Below the pieces are notes generated by a model. The model was not told where the DNA came from, ran no database searches, and was given only the letters and a program-made list of their open reading frames with translations. Source: MED-G82 sp964342675 (GTDB lineage: Bacteria > Pseudomonadota > Gammaproteobacteria > Magnimaribacterales > D2472). From it: a stretch of 50,063 nucleotides of DNA. Shown here in pieces: positions 1 to 8,951 of this stretch. The stretch lies in contig CAYFFR010000006.1 of NCBI GenBank assembly GCA_964342675.1, forward strand, positions 1 through 50,063, written 5' to 3'. The position numbers and the translations under genes are program-made. The stretch's first letter is position 1, and every line of letters begins with the position of its first letter.

Positions 1-6
1 TATAAT
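1..6 (+). promoter_or_regulatory. -10 box of the tRNA-Ser promoter
   Basis: The window opens with a perfect TATAAT hexamer ending nine bases before the first base of the tRNA. That spacing puts the transcription start within a few bases of the mature tRNA 5' end. The -35 element would lie left of the window and cannot be checked. Confidence 0.5.
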
Positions 7-15
7 ACAAGGCAC

Positions 16-105
16 GGAGAGATGGCAGAGCGGTTGAATGCACTGGTCTTGAAAACCAGCAAGGGGGCAACTCCTTCCAGGGTTCGAATCCCTGTCTCTC
101 CGCCA
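16..105 (+). tRNA. tRNA-Ser, anticodon UGA
   Basis: The sequence folds as a 90-nt class II tRNA. The acceptor arms 16-22 (GGAGAGA) and 95-101 (TCTCTCC) pair perfectly, followed by discriminator G102 and an encoded CCA at 103-105. The anticodon loop CTTGAAA carries anticodon TGA at 50-52, closed by the CTGGT/ACCAG stem. A long variable arm (about 61-80) and a T loop with GGTTCGAATCC are present, as expected for serine tRNA. It decodes UCA and related codons. The next coding start is only 14 nt downstream, so the tRNA is probably excised from a transcript shared with the following genes. Confidence 0.97.
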
Positions 106-118
106 CTTTTTAATTATT

Positions 119-520
119 ATGAACAAATCAGATTTATTAACCCAACCACCTAATTTTTTAAAAATTTTAGGAAATACATCTCATTCTTATAATATAAAAG
201 AAGGATACTTAGAAATGGAGTTTGATTTGTCTGATGATTTTGCTCACACTTTTGGAACGATTATTCAAGGTGGGTTTATCACAGCAATGCTCGATGCATC
301 AATGGGACATATCATCATGCGAGCTAATGACGGTAAAATGAATAGTGCTACTTTGAGTCTTAATGTAAATTTTTTAGCTCCTGGTCGACCGGGTCAATTT
401 AAGGCAGTGGGTCGAATTGATAAGCAGGGCAAGAATATAGCATTTACTAATAGCCAGTTATTTCAAGAAGAGCAATTGATTGCAACGGCAACCGCATCTC
501 TTAAACTTATGCAATTATGA
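119..520 (+). CDS. PaaI-type hotdog-fold acyl-CoA thioesterase
   Basis: A 133-residue single hotdog domain of the PaaI/4HBT family, which hydrolyses acyl-CoA or aryl-CoA thioesters in the cytosol. The family signature is visible as IQGG at residues 49-52 (usually HGG), followed by an acidic residue, D59, in the AMLD stretch; that is the region of the catalytic carboxylate. Length matches the family. The start lies 14 nt after the tRNA-Ser CCA end, with no room for a separate promoter. The stop overlaps the next start (ATGA), implying translational coupling with the DUF3089 hydrolase. The substrate cannot be told from sequence. Confidence 0.85.
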   Translation: MNKSDLLTQPPNFLKILGNTSHSYNIKEGYLEMEFDLSDDFAHTFGTIIQGGFITAMLDASMGHIIMRANDGKMNSATLSLNVNFLAPGRPGQFKAVGRIDKQGKNIAFTNSQLFQEEQLIATATASLKLMQL

Positions 521-1599
521 TCAATAAAAAATTTAAAGATTATTTAAATTCAATTAAACCAACCGATAAATTTAATTCAAACAATGTACCTACAGAACCT
601 GATTATTTAGATTTAGATAATTGGGTGGCTCATCCATCTATTGATGGTAATCAACAACTTCACCCACTTAACAATGAATTATCTAACAAAACCAAAGATG
701 TTGATGTTTTTTATATCCATCCAACAGGATTTTTTGGTCAAGAATGGAATGGATCAGTTGATAGGTCATCAGCATCATTTGAACGTTCAGAGATACAAAT
801 AGCTTCACAAGCTACCGCATTTAATGCAACCTGTAATGTGTATGCACCTGAATACAGACAAGCTACTTATTATACTTTTTATGATCTTGAGGGAGATGGC
901 TATTTAGCTCAAGATTTAGCTTATAGCGATATAGAACGAGCTTTTGATACCTACATAGATAAATATAATGATAACAAACCATTCTTTATAGCCAGCCATA
1001 GCCAAGGAGCATTACATGGTCAACGGTTAATTCATAATCGTATTGCAAATTCATCATTACAAAAAAATTTCATCGCTGGATATTTAATTGGCTATATAGT
1101 TCCAATCCAACACTTTGATGTCCTTTATCCTGGATTATCAGTATCGAATTCTGAAACTGACACAAATACAATTATTTCCTGGTGTTCAGGGGTCGTTGGC
1201 TTTACTAGACCAAGGGCTCATTCAATGTTTTGGTTACCATCAGGCTGGGTAAGAGAAAAACAAGAACAGCCACTGGTATGTCAGAACCCATTAAGTTGGA
1301 AAACAGGTAATGAATGGGTTGAAGCAGATGAAAATATTGCCATCCGAGTTAAATTAAATAATCAGGGGCTATCAGATTACTACTCTGATAAACATTCTGG
1401 ATCTAAAATTACAATTGAAGCAACACGGGTTCAAGAATTTAAATCACGTGTTTCTAATATTGACATGGTAGAAGTTGATGGACCTTTAATCGAAAAGGTT
1501 AAAAGGTTTTCAGCTAATGGTGATCTGCATAATTTTGATATTTCATTGTTTTGGGGAGCTATTGAAACAAATGCAGCATTAAGAGCAAATTCATTTTAA
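517..1599 (+). CDS. DUF3089 family alpha/beta hydrolase
   Basis: A 360-residue protein of the DUF3089 group of alpha/beta-hydrolase-fold proteins. A strand and oxyanion region appear near residues 62-72 (VDVFYIHPTG). The nucleophile elbow is HSQG at 161-164, with S162 as predicted nucleophile. A C-terminal Asp/His-rich segment (DGDLHNFD-like) probably supplies the rest of the triad. There is no signal peptide, so it is probably cytoplasmic. It overlaps the thioesterase by 4 nt and is followed 22 nt later by a GPH symporter, suggesting hydrolysis of an imported ester or conjugate. The true substrate is unknown. Confidence 0.8.
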   Translation: MINKKFKDYLNSIKPTDKFNSNNVPTEPDYLDLDNWVAHPSIDGNQQLHPLNNELSNKTKDVDVFYIHPTGFFGQEWNGSVDRSSASFERSEIQIASQATAFNATCNVYAPEYRQATYYTFYDLEGDGYLAQDLAYSDIERAFDTYIDKYNDNKPFFIASHSQGALHGQRLIHNRIANSSLQKNFIAGYLIGYIVPIQHFDVLYPGLSVSNSETDTNTIISWCSGVVGFTRPRAHSMFWLPSGWVREKQEQPLVCQNPLSWKTGNEWVEADENIAIRVKLNNQGLSDYYSDKHSGSKITIEATRVQEFKSRVSNIDMVEVDGPLIEKVKRFSANGDLHNFDISLFWGAIETNAALRANSF

Positions 1600-1621
1600 T
1601 GTCTAATAGCTATTTATTGTT

Positions 1622-3046
1622 ATGCAGATATCTGAAGATATAAGAAAAAAATTTTTTTATGCCATTGGTGCATCAGCAAACGGTGTGAAAACCGATGCTT
1701 TTACTTATTTCTTATTATTTTTTTATTCTCAAGTTATAGGCTTATCCAGTGATCTCGCAAGTTTAGCAATACTTATAGCTCTGATAATAGATGCAATAAC
1801 TGATCCGGTAATGGGCTTCATTTCAGATAGGACAACTCATAGAAATGGTAAGAGACATCCTTATTTCTTAATAGGATTTCTGCCAATGAGTTTGTCTTAC
1901 TTTATGCTTTTTTCTATTCAACAAGATTGGAATTTAACACAAGGTCAATTATTTGCGTGGATGCTTTCATTTGTTTTGCTTACAAGGCTTGGTATGACTA
2001 TATTTGAAATCCCACACCGATCTTTCGGCGGTGATATGAGCAGCTCATATACGGAAAGAACAAAGATATTTGCTTGGAGAGAACTTTTCCAGCAAGGAGG
2101 AGGGCTGTTTAATGCTTTCTTAGCATATACAATTTTTTTTAAATCTACACCTGAGTTTAAAGATGGTTTTACCAATCCTGATCCTTGGTTATATTACGGC
2201 ATCACAGGTGCTTCCATAATGATTATTACAGTGACACTTACTTATTTTGGCACGTTAAAATATAAATCTCCTGAAAGAGAATTTATCAAAAACCATACTT
2301 TAAAACTTATTTTGAAACAAATTAGCATCGCTTTTAAAAATAAGACTTTTGTATTATTTTTCTTTGGATATTTATTTATCGCAGCAAGCTGGGGTCTGAG
2401 CAGTTCTTTACAGATTTTTGTATCATTAAATTTCTGGAAATTTGAACCGAATATTTTAAAGTATTTTATACCAGTGTATGGTCTTGCTGTATTATCATCC
2501 TTTGCCATAATTTCTATAGCATCAAGGTGGTATGAAAAACGTAATATGTTATTAGTTGCAATTTTTTTTGCTGCTGTTATCCATGCATTACCATTTCCCT
2601 TAGCAGTGAATGGTTATTTCCCAGAATGGGGGTCATGGGGTTTATTTTATGCTACAGCACCATTCTTGTTACTTTCTAGTACAGGTTTGGCCGCGTCATC
2701 AATTGTTAGAGAATCTATGCTTGGCGATATTAGTGATGAAGTTGAATTGCAATCTGGTTTTGGACAAAAAGGATTGATGTTTGCTGCAAGTTCATTGATT
2801 GGAAAAATCAATACTGGTTTAGGTATCTTTATGGCTGGAATAGCATTAAAGCTCATAGAGTTTCCAGATGCTAAATTAGGAATAGAACCAACAGAAGAGC
2901 AAATTTATAACTTAGGCCTAACTCAGGGACCAATTGTCAGTTTGTTTATGATTATCCCATTTTTTATATTCTTATTTTATAAAATTGATAGAAATAAGCA
3001 CGAATCAATTATAAAGAATCTTAATTCTCAAAAAATCTCAAGTTAG
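1622..3046 (+). CDS. GPH-family (MFS_2) cation-coupled symporter
   Basis: A 474-residue, 12-segment inner-membrane transporter of the glycoside-pentoside-hexuronide:cation symporter family (melibiose permease type). The family motif is clear: an acidic segment at residues 57-72 (DAITDPVMGFISDRT) and GKRHP at 76-80 between helices 2 and 3. Members import sugars, sugar conjugates or small lipophilic acids with H+ or Na+. A sodium-coupled mechanism would fit the Nqr sodium pump encoded later in the window, but this is inference. It probably shares a transcript with the two hydrolase-type genes upstream. Confidence 0.85.
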   Translation: MQISEDIRKKFFYAIGASANGVKTDAFTYFLLFFYSQVIGLSSDLASLAILIALIIDAITDPVMGFISDRTTHRNGKRHPYFLIGFLPMSLSYFMLFSIQQDWNLTQGQLFAWMLSFVLLTRLGMTIFEIPHRSFGGDMSSSYTERTKIFAWRELFQQGGGLFNAFLAYTIFFKSTPEFKDGFTNPDPWLYYGITGASIMIITVTLTYFGTLKYKSPEREFIKNHTLKLILKQISIAFKNKTFVLFFFGYLFIAASWGLSSSLQIFVSLNFWKFEPNILKYFIPVYGLAVLSSFAIISIASRWYEKRNMLLVAIFFAAVIHALPFPLAVNGYFPEWGSWGLFYATAPFLLLSSTGLAASSIVRESMLGDISDEVELQSGFGQKGLMFAASSLIGKINTGLGIFMAGIALKLIEFPDAKLGIEPTEEQIYNLGLTQGPIVSLFMIIPFFIFLFYKIDRNKHESIIKNLNSQKISS

Positions 3047-3076
3047 AATCGTAAAATACAAATATCTAATAACTGC

Positions 3077-3082
3077 TATAAT
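3077..3082 (+). promoter_or_regulatory. -10 box before the TetR gene
   Basis: A perfect TATAAT ends five bases before the tetR-type ATG at 3088. With a usual start 6-8 bases after the -10, transcription would begin at about the A of the ATG, giving a leaderless mRNA. I see no convincing -35 at 16-18 bp spacing. Confidence 0.4.
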
Positions 3083-3087
3083 GAGCT

Positions 3088-3687
3088 ATGCTTTCGGAAC
3101 AGGCCTTAGATAAATATTCAAAAAAACATTTAGCTATTATTAATTCAGCAATTCATGAGTTTGATAAAAATGGTTATGAGAATACTTCTTTAGAAGACAT
3201 CACTTCAAAACTAGGCTTGACAGATAAATCTATTTATTACTATTTTGATAGTAAAGAAGATCTATTTGTTGCAGCAGTACATCAAGTACAAGAACAACTT
3301 TGTTTATTAATTCAAAAAACTCAATCACTTAAAACATCAGGCCTAGCTAAAGTTAGATATTTATCTATTAGTGTTGTCAATATAGTTGGGATGGCTCTTC
3401 TAGCCGATTTACCCCAACAGATTTTAAAGAATAAGAAGTTTAAAGACCAAAACAAGCAACTCTTAAAGCATCATGATATTTGGGTAAATTTCTTTAGAGA
3501 GGGACAAAAAGATGGATCTATTATTGATGGCGATCCCATAAATCAATGGAGCTTTATTACTGGATCTCTCCATTATCTTCACAAGTGGTATAGACTTCAG
3601 GGAGGTGATCCTTATTATCATTTAAATAGTATGCTCGAAGATATGATTGATAGAATGTATTCTACTTCTTATAAAAAGATAAAATGA
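3088..3687 (+). CDS. TetR/AcrR family transcriptional regulator
   Basis: A 199-residue regulator with the usual TetR layout. The N-terminal helix-turn-helix spans about residues 14-60; the recognition helix region reads LEDITSKLGLTDKSIYYYF, followed by KEDLF, the family hallmark. A helical ligand/dimer domain follows, with no recognisable ligand signature. It sits between the GPH transporter and a DUF1145/MATE pair and overlaps the latter by 4 nt, so it may regulate either neighbour or itself. In fatty-acid-using gammaproteobacteria many such proteins sense acyl-CoA; that is only a possibility here. Confidence 0.88.
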   Translation: MLSEQALDKYSKKHLAIINSAIHEFDKNGYENTSLEDITSKLGLTDKSIYYYFDSKEDLFVAAVHQVQEQLCLLIQKTQSLKTSGLAKVRYLSISVVNIVGMALLADLPQQILKNKKFKDQNKQLLKHHDIWVNFFREGQKDGSIIDGDPINQWSFITGSLHYLHKWYRLQGGDPYYHLNSMLEDMIDRMYSTSYKKIK

Positions 3688-3929
3688 AAATCAGCGAATT
3701 AATAATTTTAATATTATGGGCTTTTGGCTTAGTTAATCTACTTGAACCATTTAATGGATTTATTGGTTATCTAGGCTACGCTGTATTTTCAGTATTTTTT
3801 ATCTCACATATATTTGAAATCTTTATATTTCATAATCTAATAAAGTCTAGATCTAGTTCCTATTTAAATGGCATTCTAATGACCTTTATTTTTGGTGTTA
3901 TTTATCTCAGACAAATAAGAAATAATTAA
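3684..3929 (+). CDS. DUF1145-like small inner-membrane protein
   Basis: An 81-residue, very hydrophobic protein with three predicted membrane segments (about residues 5-22, 27-50 and 58-77) and a basic C-terminal end. Size, residue pattern and the closing LRQIRNN-type tail resemble the DUF1145/YhhL family, whose function is unknown. The start overlaps the TetR stop (ATGA) and its stop abuts the MATE start, so all three are translated from one message. The family call is moderate; that the gene is real is supported by tight coupling on both sides. Confidence 0.6.
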   Translation: MKISELIILILWAFGLVNLLEPFNGFIGYLGYAVFSVFFISHIFEIFIFHNLIKSRSSSYLNGILMTFIFGVIYLRQIRNN

Positions 3930-5284
3930 TGGAACAAGTCTTTAATAATGGGACCATTCCCAAAGGTTCTTTTGGTGTTTGGTTGCTTGCATGGCCCTCA
4001 ATCATAACTAATCTTTTATATGCTAGTAGTTCAATTATTGCTATTAAGGTTGTTGGAAGTTTTGGTTCAGATGAGATTGCTGCAGCTATTACAGGCCAAA
4101 GAATTACGTTTATTATGCAAGCTGTGTTAAGTGGAATTCTTGCAGGTACAGCTGCATTAGTTGCAAGAAATTGGGGTGCCAACAAACATGATGAAGCTGC
4201 TAAGTATATAACCACAACCATTCAGCTGGTTTTAATATTATCTGTTTTATGTGCTATAGGAATTAACTTATATGCATATGAGATTTCATCTTTTTTTGCA
4301 TTAGATGGCAATGCTTTAATATATTCAGCTAAGTACCTTAAAACGCTATCACCTTTTATTGTTGCCTATGGTCTTGGTATTGGATTAATTACTTCATTAA
4401 GAGCTGTAGGAGATGTTAAAACACCACTGATTATTGCTCTGATTATGAATATTTCAGCAATCTTTTTGATGATTTCATTGTCTTCAGGATACTTTAATTT
4501 ACCGAGTTTAGGCTACATTGGTGTTGCTTTAGGAAACGGTATTTCATTTGTTATTGGTGGCGTATTGTTATTCATTATTTGGTTGGGAAACTTTTTAAGG
4601 GTAAAAAGCACAAATCTGATTGAAATAAGCTCTTATAAAATTAAACAAATTTTTACCGTTGGGTATCCAGCTGCACTTGAGCAATTAATCTTTCAAGTTG
4701 GAATCACTGCTTTTCTAATATTAATTGCATATTACGGTACAGAAGCATATGCAGCATATGGTATAGGTGTCCAAATACTGTCAGTATCATTTGTTATTGG
4801 CTTTGGTTTTTCAATTTCAGGAGCAACCTTAGTTGGCCAACATTTAGGAGCCTCTGATAATATTCAGGCAAAAAGAGCTGGATGGGGAGCAATGCGTTTA
4901 TCTATCTTTTCAATGACATTTTTTGGTTTATTGATTATCTTTTTTGCAAAACCTTTAGCTGAATTCATGATAGATGATCCCAACGTTGTTAGATTATCAG
5001 TAGTTTTTATCTGGTTACTTGGATCAATGCAGCCATTAATGGCAATTGAATTTGCATTAGGTGGATCTCTTAAGGGCGCTGGTGATACAAGAACACCCTT
5101 ATTGATAACTTTGACTTCATTAGTATTCGTTAGGGTAGTATTAGCATTGGTCTTATTTTATTTTAATGCTCCCGTTGAATTAATTTTTGCTTCATTGCTC
5201 GCAGATTATATTGTTAAAGGGATCTTCTATGTGATAAGTTTTAGATCAGATAAATGGATTTATGCAATAAAACATAACCATTAA
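3929..5284 (+). CDS. MATE family efflux transporter
   Basis: A 451-residue, 12-segment inner-membrane antiporter of the MATE family, which exports drugs or metabolites in exchange for Na+ or H+. Its two homologous halves each start with the family pattern: LAWPSIITNLLYASSSIIA near residue 18, and the YPAALEQLIFQVG repeat near residue 248. GAGDTRTP near residue 388 mirrors the VGDVKTP of the first half. The start follows the DUF1145 stop directly. Its 3' end overlaps the stop of the opposing DUF349 gene by 4 nt, leaving no space for a terminator. Confidence 0.88.
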   Translation: MEQVFNNGTIPKGSFGVWLLAWPSIITNLLYASSSIIAIKVVGSFGSDEIAAAITGQRITFIMQAVLSGILAGTAALVARNWGANKHDEAAKYITTTIQLVLILSVLCAIGINLYAYEISSFFALDGNALIYSAKYLKTLSPFIVAYGLGIGLITSLRAVGDVKTPLIIALIMNISAIFLMISLSSGYFNLPSLGYIGVALGNGISFVIGGVLLFIIWLGNFLRVKSTNLIEISSYKIKQIFTVGYPAALEQLIFQVGITAFLILIAYYGTEAYAAYGIGVQILSVSFVIGFGFSISGATLVGQHLGASDNIQAKRAGWGAMRLSIFSMTFFGLLIIFFAKPLAEFMIDDPNVVRLSVVFIWLLGSMQPLMAIEFALGGSLKGAGDTRTPLLITLTSLVFVRVVLALVLFYFNAPVELIFASLLADYIVKGIFYVISFRSDKWIYAIKHNH

Positions 5285-6696
5285 TTTACTAATATGGGGT
5301 AGGTCTTACATAAACGTTTCCATAACCTAATTTCACTTGCACTAGGTTTATTACTACTTAAATTGTTTGTAAATATATTTAAGCAAGATATAAATCTTTC
5401 TTGATGTGAATAAGAAGAATTAAATTTATCTTGAAGCATTTTTAAATTAACACTATCTCTTATAGGCTGATCTTTTTTTAAAGAATTAATTCCTGCACAA
5501 ATTTCAAGTTCAACTACAGCATAGGTACATTTTTCTATGTTATTTAAAAAAGATGAAGAATTAAATGCATTCAAAATGAATTTAGGTACATCCTTAGAAG
5601 CATTTTTATTTTCAATATTTGTTATCAATGAATTTAGTTTTTTTGTTACTTCTTCATTCTTTTTATTATTTTCAATTGATTGGATATTAAATATTTCGTC
5701 TTTTAGTTTTTTATATTCTTTAGATTTGTAAGCAAATTTGATCGAATTTAATTGATTAACCCCTTCATCTAAATAAGATTTGTCTTTTATTTTTTCTATA
5801 ACCTCATTTATTAATTGTATTTCCTCATTAAATAATTTTTTATTTACAGCATAAAATTTATCTGCAGATTTATTAAGTTTTCTCCATAACTTATTGTCTA
5901 AGGTTTTACCAGCTGAGCCTACTTTTTGAAATTTATGTTTTATATTAGTAAAAATTTTTATGTTTTGATTATTATCTTCATGATTTAAATTCTTAACTTG
6001 ATCTATAAGTTCTAACTTAATGTCTTTATTTTTTACTTCTATAGTTTTAAGGAATTCAACTAAAGGTCTTCGAGCTTTAATAAACTTATCTTTTAATTCT
6101 TGAAAATCATCATCTCTAACAGGTGCATATTTTTGCCATTCAAAAAAAGTATCATCTAAATATTGATTTATGTTTTTAATAGCATTGAAATCATCTATAT
6201 TTTGGTCAACAAACTCCGTGATCCTTGTTATTATGTTTAATCTTTTATTCTTATTTTCTATCTTAATTTGGTCTAATTCTTCAAAAAAATCTGCACATGG
6301 TTTCCATGCTTCATTAGTTAATGATTTGAATTCTGTCCATAGATTTTTATTAGCAGGTTTTCCAGTTTGATCGAGTAATTGCCATTTAGTTTGTAAGTTA
6401 TGAATTTTATTTGCTTGATCTCGTGGTTTTAAATTATTGTTATTAATTAAGTCTTTAACATCATTAATAATATCGGCCCTTTTAGGGTTTGTAGCAAATG
6501 CTGAGATGTCATTAAAATATCTAGATTGAGCTAAAACAGAATTATGTTTATGTTTTAATTTATTAGGAATGCGTTCTAAATTTTTAATTTTATTATTTAG
6601 ATTTTTTAAAAGTCTCTGCCCCTTTTTAATTGATCCATTAGAAAAGCATTGATCTATGATATCAATACTTTTAAATAAATCTTTATGACTTTCCAC
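5281..6696 (-). CDS. DUF349 repeat protein
   Basis: A 471-residue, Lys/Asn/Asp-rich, almost entirely helical protein. At least three DUF349-type repeats can be seen: about residues 70-145 (KWQLLDQ then LWTEFKSLTNEAWKPCADFF), 155-215 (EWQKYAP with FIKARRP) and 235-295 (FQKVGSAGK then LWRKLNKSADKFY). The repeats share the W/F-x-x-F spacing of the family. There is no signal peptide or membrane segment, so it is cytoplasmic. Function is unknown; pseudomonad DUF349 proteins known to me are roughly twice this long, so this may be a reduced form. It is divergent from trpS with only 33 nt between them. Confidence 0.75.
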   Translation of the reverse strand: MESHKDLFKSIDIIDQCFSNGSIKKGQRLLKNLNNKIKNLERIPNKLKHKHNSVLAQSRYFNDISAFATNPKRADIINDVKDLINNNNLKPRDQANKIHNLQTKWQLLDQTGKPANKNLWTEFKSLTNEAWKPCADFFEELDQIKIENKNKRLNIITRITEFVDQNIDDFNAIKNINQYLDDTFFEWQKYAPVRDDDFQELKDKFIKARRPLVEFLKTIEVKNKDIKLELIDQVKNLNHEDNNQNIKIFTNIKHKFQKVGSAGKTLDNKLWRKLNKSADKFYAVNKKLFNEEIQLINEVIEKIKDKSYLDEGVNQLNSIKFAYKSKEYKKLKDEIFNIQSIENNKKNEEVTKKLNSLITNIENKNASKDVPKFILNAFNSSSFLNNIEKCTYAVVELEICAGINSLKKDQPIRDSVNLKMLQDKFNSSYSHQERFISCLNIFTNNLSSNKPSASEIRLWKRLCKTYPILVN

Positions 6697-6715
6697 AATG
6701 TACCTCGATGAAGTT

Positions 6716-6721
6716 TATAAT
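6716..6721 (+). promoter_or_regulatory. -10 box before trpS
   Basis: TATAAT lies in the 33-nt divergent gap and ends eight bases before the trpS ATG at 6730, implying a leader of zero to two bases. No consensus -35 is evident; it would fall at the 5' end of the DUF349 gene. Confidence 0.4.
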
Positions 6722-6729
6722 TATAAAGT

Positions 6730-7737
6730 ATGAAAAAAAGAATTCTAACAGGTATTACTACTACTGGTGTTCCTCATATAGGTAATTATTTAGGAGCTAT
6801 TAAACCTGCACTAGATATCGCTAATGACAATAATGATAATGATTCTTTCTTTTTTTTGGCAGATCTGCATTCAATCATTAAACAGACTAATCCTGAGGCC
6901 ATTCAGAAATCGGTAAAGGAAGTAGCTTTAGCTTGGCTTTCATGTGGACTCGACCCTGACACTTCATATTTTTATAGACAATCTGATATTTCTGAGATAG
7001 CTGAATTATCTTGGATTTTAGGTTGTGTAACTGCAAAAGGCTTAATTAATAGATCTCATGCATATAAGGCGAGTGTTGATGAGAATAAAAATAATAATCA
7101 AGATCAAGATAAAGCAATTTCTATGGGATTGTTCTCATATCCAGTTTTGATGGCTGCTGATATATTAATTTTCAATTCAACACATGTACCAGTTGGCCAA
7201 GATCAGGCTCAACACCTTGAAATGACTAGAGATATAGCTGCAAGATTTAATCATATTTATTCAGATATTTTTAACTTACCAGAAGCAATTATTTCAAAAG
7301 ATACAGATATTATTCCTGGAGTCGATGGAAGAAAAATGAGTAAATCTTACAACAACACCATTCCTTTTCTTTGTAAAGAAAATAAACTAAAAAAAGCTAT
7401 ATCAAAGATTGTCACTAATTCTTTAGAACCAGGTGAACCTAAAGAATATTCATCTTGCAACTTATATAAGATTTATTCTGTATTTTCATCTGAATCAGAT
7501 ATAGAGGAAATGAAGAAGATGTATAGTGATGGCATAGGCTGGGGTGACGCTAAAGAAAAAGTATTTCAAAAAATAAATTTAGAACTAGCACCTATAAGAG
7601 ATCAATATTTTGATCTTTTAGAAAAACCTGATTATATAAATGACGTATTAAATGCTGGTGCAAAATCTGTTAAGCCAATGGCAAAAGAATTACTTGATAA
7701 AGTTAAAGAAGCAACTGGTATTTCTCTAATTAAATAG
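6730..7737 (+). CDS. trpS: Tryptophanyl-tRNA synthetase
   Basis: A 335-residue class I aminoacyl-tRNA synthetase that charges tRNA-Trp with tryptophan using ATP. The HIGH-type motif is PHIG at residues 15-18 and the KMSKS loop is intact at 202-206. The conserved GLFSYPVLMAADIL and VPVGQDQAQHLE segments that line the Trp pocket are present. Length matches bacterial TrpS. It is the first gene of a 14-kb same-strand run; the MFS gene starts 8 nt after its stop. No leader-peptide or T-box structure precedes it, since only 33 nt separate it from the divergent gene. Confidence 0.97.
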   Translation: MKKRILTGITTTGVPHIGNYLGAIKPALDIANDNNDNDSFFFLADLHSIIKQTNPEAIQKSVKEVALAWLSCGLDPDTSYFYRQSDISEIAELSWILGCVTAKGLINRSHAYKASVDENKNNNQDQDKAISMGLFSYPVLMAADILIFNSTHVPVGQDQAQHLEMTRDIAARFNHIYSDIFNLPEAIISKDTDIIPGVDGRKMSKSYNNTIPFLCKENKLKKAISKIVTNSLEPGEPKEYSSCNLYKIYSVFSSESDIEEMKKMYSDGIGWGDAKEKVFQKINLELAPIRDQYFDLLEKPDYINDVLNAGAKSVKPMAKELLDKVKEATGISLIK

Positions 7738-7745
7738 TTTAATTT

Positions 7746-8951
7746 ATGAATAATCCATCAACCTGGCTTAAGTTTGGTTTATTCTCTGTTGGGTTAGGAC
7801 AATCTTTTGCTTTTGTTTTAATTCCACCTCTTGCTAGAGATCTTGGATTAAGCGAGATACAAACATCAACAATATTTGCAATTTCTGCCGTAGCTTGGGC
7901 AGTAACGAGTGCCACATGGGGTAGGGCATCTGATAAGTATGGTAGAAGAAATATTGCAATTATTGGATTGATAGGATATTCAATATCATTAATAGCATTG
8001 GTTACACCGTTATTCTTAGTTGAACGAAGGATACTAGATTTAGTATTTTTATTCCCATTATTAATATTGGGTAGATTAATCAATGGTTTATTAGGTTCTG
8101 CAACGAGACCAGCTGCATTTGCATACACAGCCGATAATTCAAGCGAAAGTAACAGAACAGTCAAATTTGCAAGATTAGAATCTAGTTTTTTAGCAGGAAC
8201 AGTTATAGGCCCTCTAGTAGGTGGATTATTGTCTTTATATTCAAACAGCCTACCTTTTTATCTATTTTCATTTTTAGGTGTTGTTGCAGCAATAGGTGTA
8301 TATAGATACCTACCAAACAAGCCTATCAAGATAAACCCTGATTATATACAGAACAACCTTTCATTTATGGATTCATCAGTTTGGCCGTTTTTACTTTTAG
8401 CATCTATTATCAGCTTTTGCCAAGCATCATTATTACAATCAATAGGGTTTTTTATAGAAGATACTTTCCTGACGATGCCAGATATAAAATTAATAATTAG
8501 TATTTGTTTTGTAATTTTGTCAATATCAACCATCGTATCCCAATACCTATTTACAGATTTTTTTGGCCTAAATAACAATAAATTACTGAAATACGGCATC
8601 TTTATTGTTTTTATATCATATATTGCTGCTGCTATGTCAACTTCAATAGCAATCTTTTATCTAGCAATAATAATGAACGGAATAGGGTCAGGTATGATAA
8701 GACCAGCAAATGCATCATCACTCTCATTAACACAGAGCCCAGAAAACCAAGGGTCCGCTGCAGGATACCTTGGTTCAGTTATACCTATAGGCCATATGTT
8801 AACGCCAATAATTGCTATGCCAATATATCAAATTCATCCAACATATTTATATTTCTTTAGCTCATTGCTATGTTTTATTGCTGGTATATTTATAATAACC
8901 AATCCAACATTGAAGGCTGTAAAGCTTTTAGAAAATGAACCAAAACAATAA
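7746..8951 (+). CDS. MFS transporter, drug-efflux type
   Basis: A 401-residue, 12-segment major facilitator protein. Motif A of the drug:H+ antiporter branch is visible in the loop between helices 2 and 3 (WGRASDKYGRRN, about residues 58-69). A weaker counterpart lies near helices 8-9. Overall it resembles TetA-like exporters, but the substrate is not deducible. Its last 17 nt overlap the start of hemH, so the two are translated in a coupled way. Export of a metabolite rather than a drug is equally possible. Confidence 0.82.
   Translation: MNNPSTWLKFGLFSVGLGQSFAFVLIPPLARDLGLSEIQTSTIFAISAVAWAVTSATWGRASDKYGRRNIAIIGLIGYSISLIALVTPLFLVERRILDLVFLFPLLILGRLINGLLGSATRPAAFAYTADNSSESNRTVKFARLESSFLAGTVIGPLVGGLLSLYSNSLPFYLFSFLGVVAAIGVYRYLPNKPIKINPDYIQNNLSFMDSSVWPFLLLASIISFCQASLLQSIGFFIEDTFLTMPDIKLIISICFVILSISTIVSQYLFTDFFGLNNNKLLKYGIFIVFISYIAAAMSTSIAIFYLAIIMNGIGSGMIRPANASSLSLTQSPENQGSAAGYLGSVIPIGHMLTPIIAMPIYQIHPTYLYFFSSLLCFIAGIFIITNPTLKAVKLLENEPKQ

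Noticed and set aside
16..105. tRNA-Ser as an integration site for a mobile island.
   Set aside because: No integrase, no repeated tRNA 3' end further right, and ordinary chromosomal genes follow at once.
3907..4221. A 104-codon minus-strand frame opposite the MATE gene start.
   Set aside because: Antisense of a membrane protein gene; composition and lack of motifs mark it as a shadow. The same applies to the plus-strand frame at 27179-27526 opposite the acyl-CoA dehydrogenase.
7739..8164. A 141-codon minus-strand frame opposite the MFS gene.
   Set aside because: It mirrors a hydrophobic transporter gene, has no recognisable motif, and starts and stops without any promoter or ribosome site; it is an antisense shadow.
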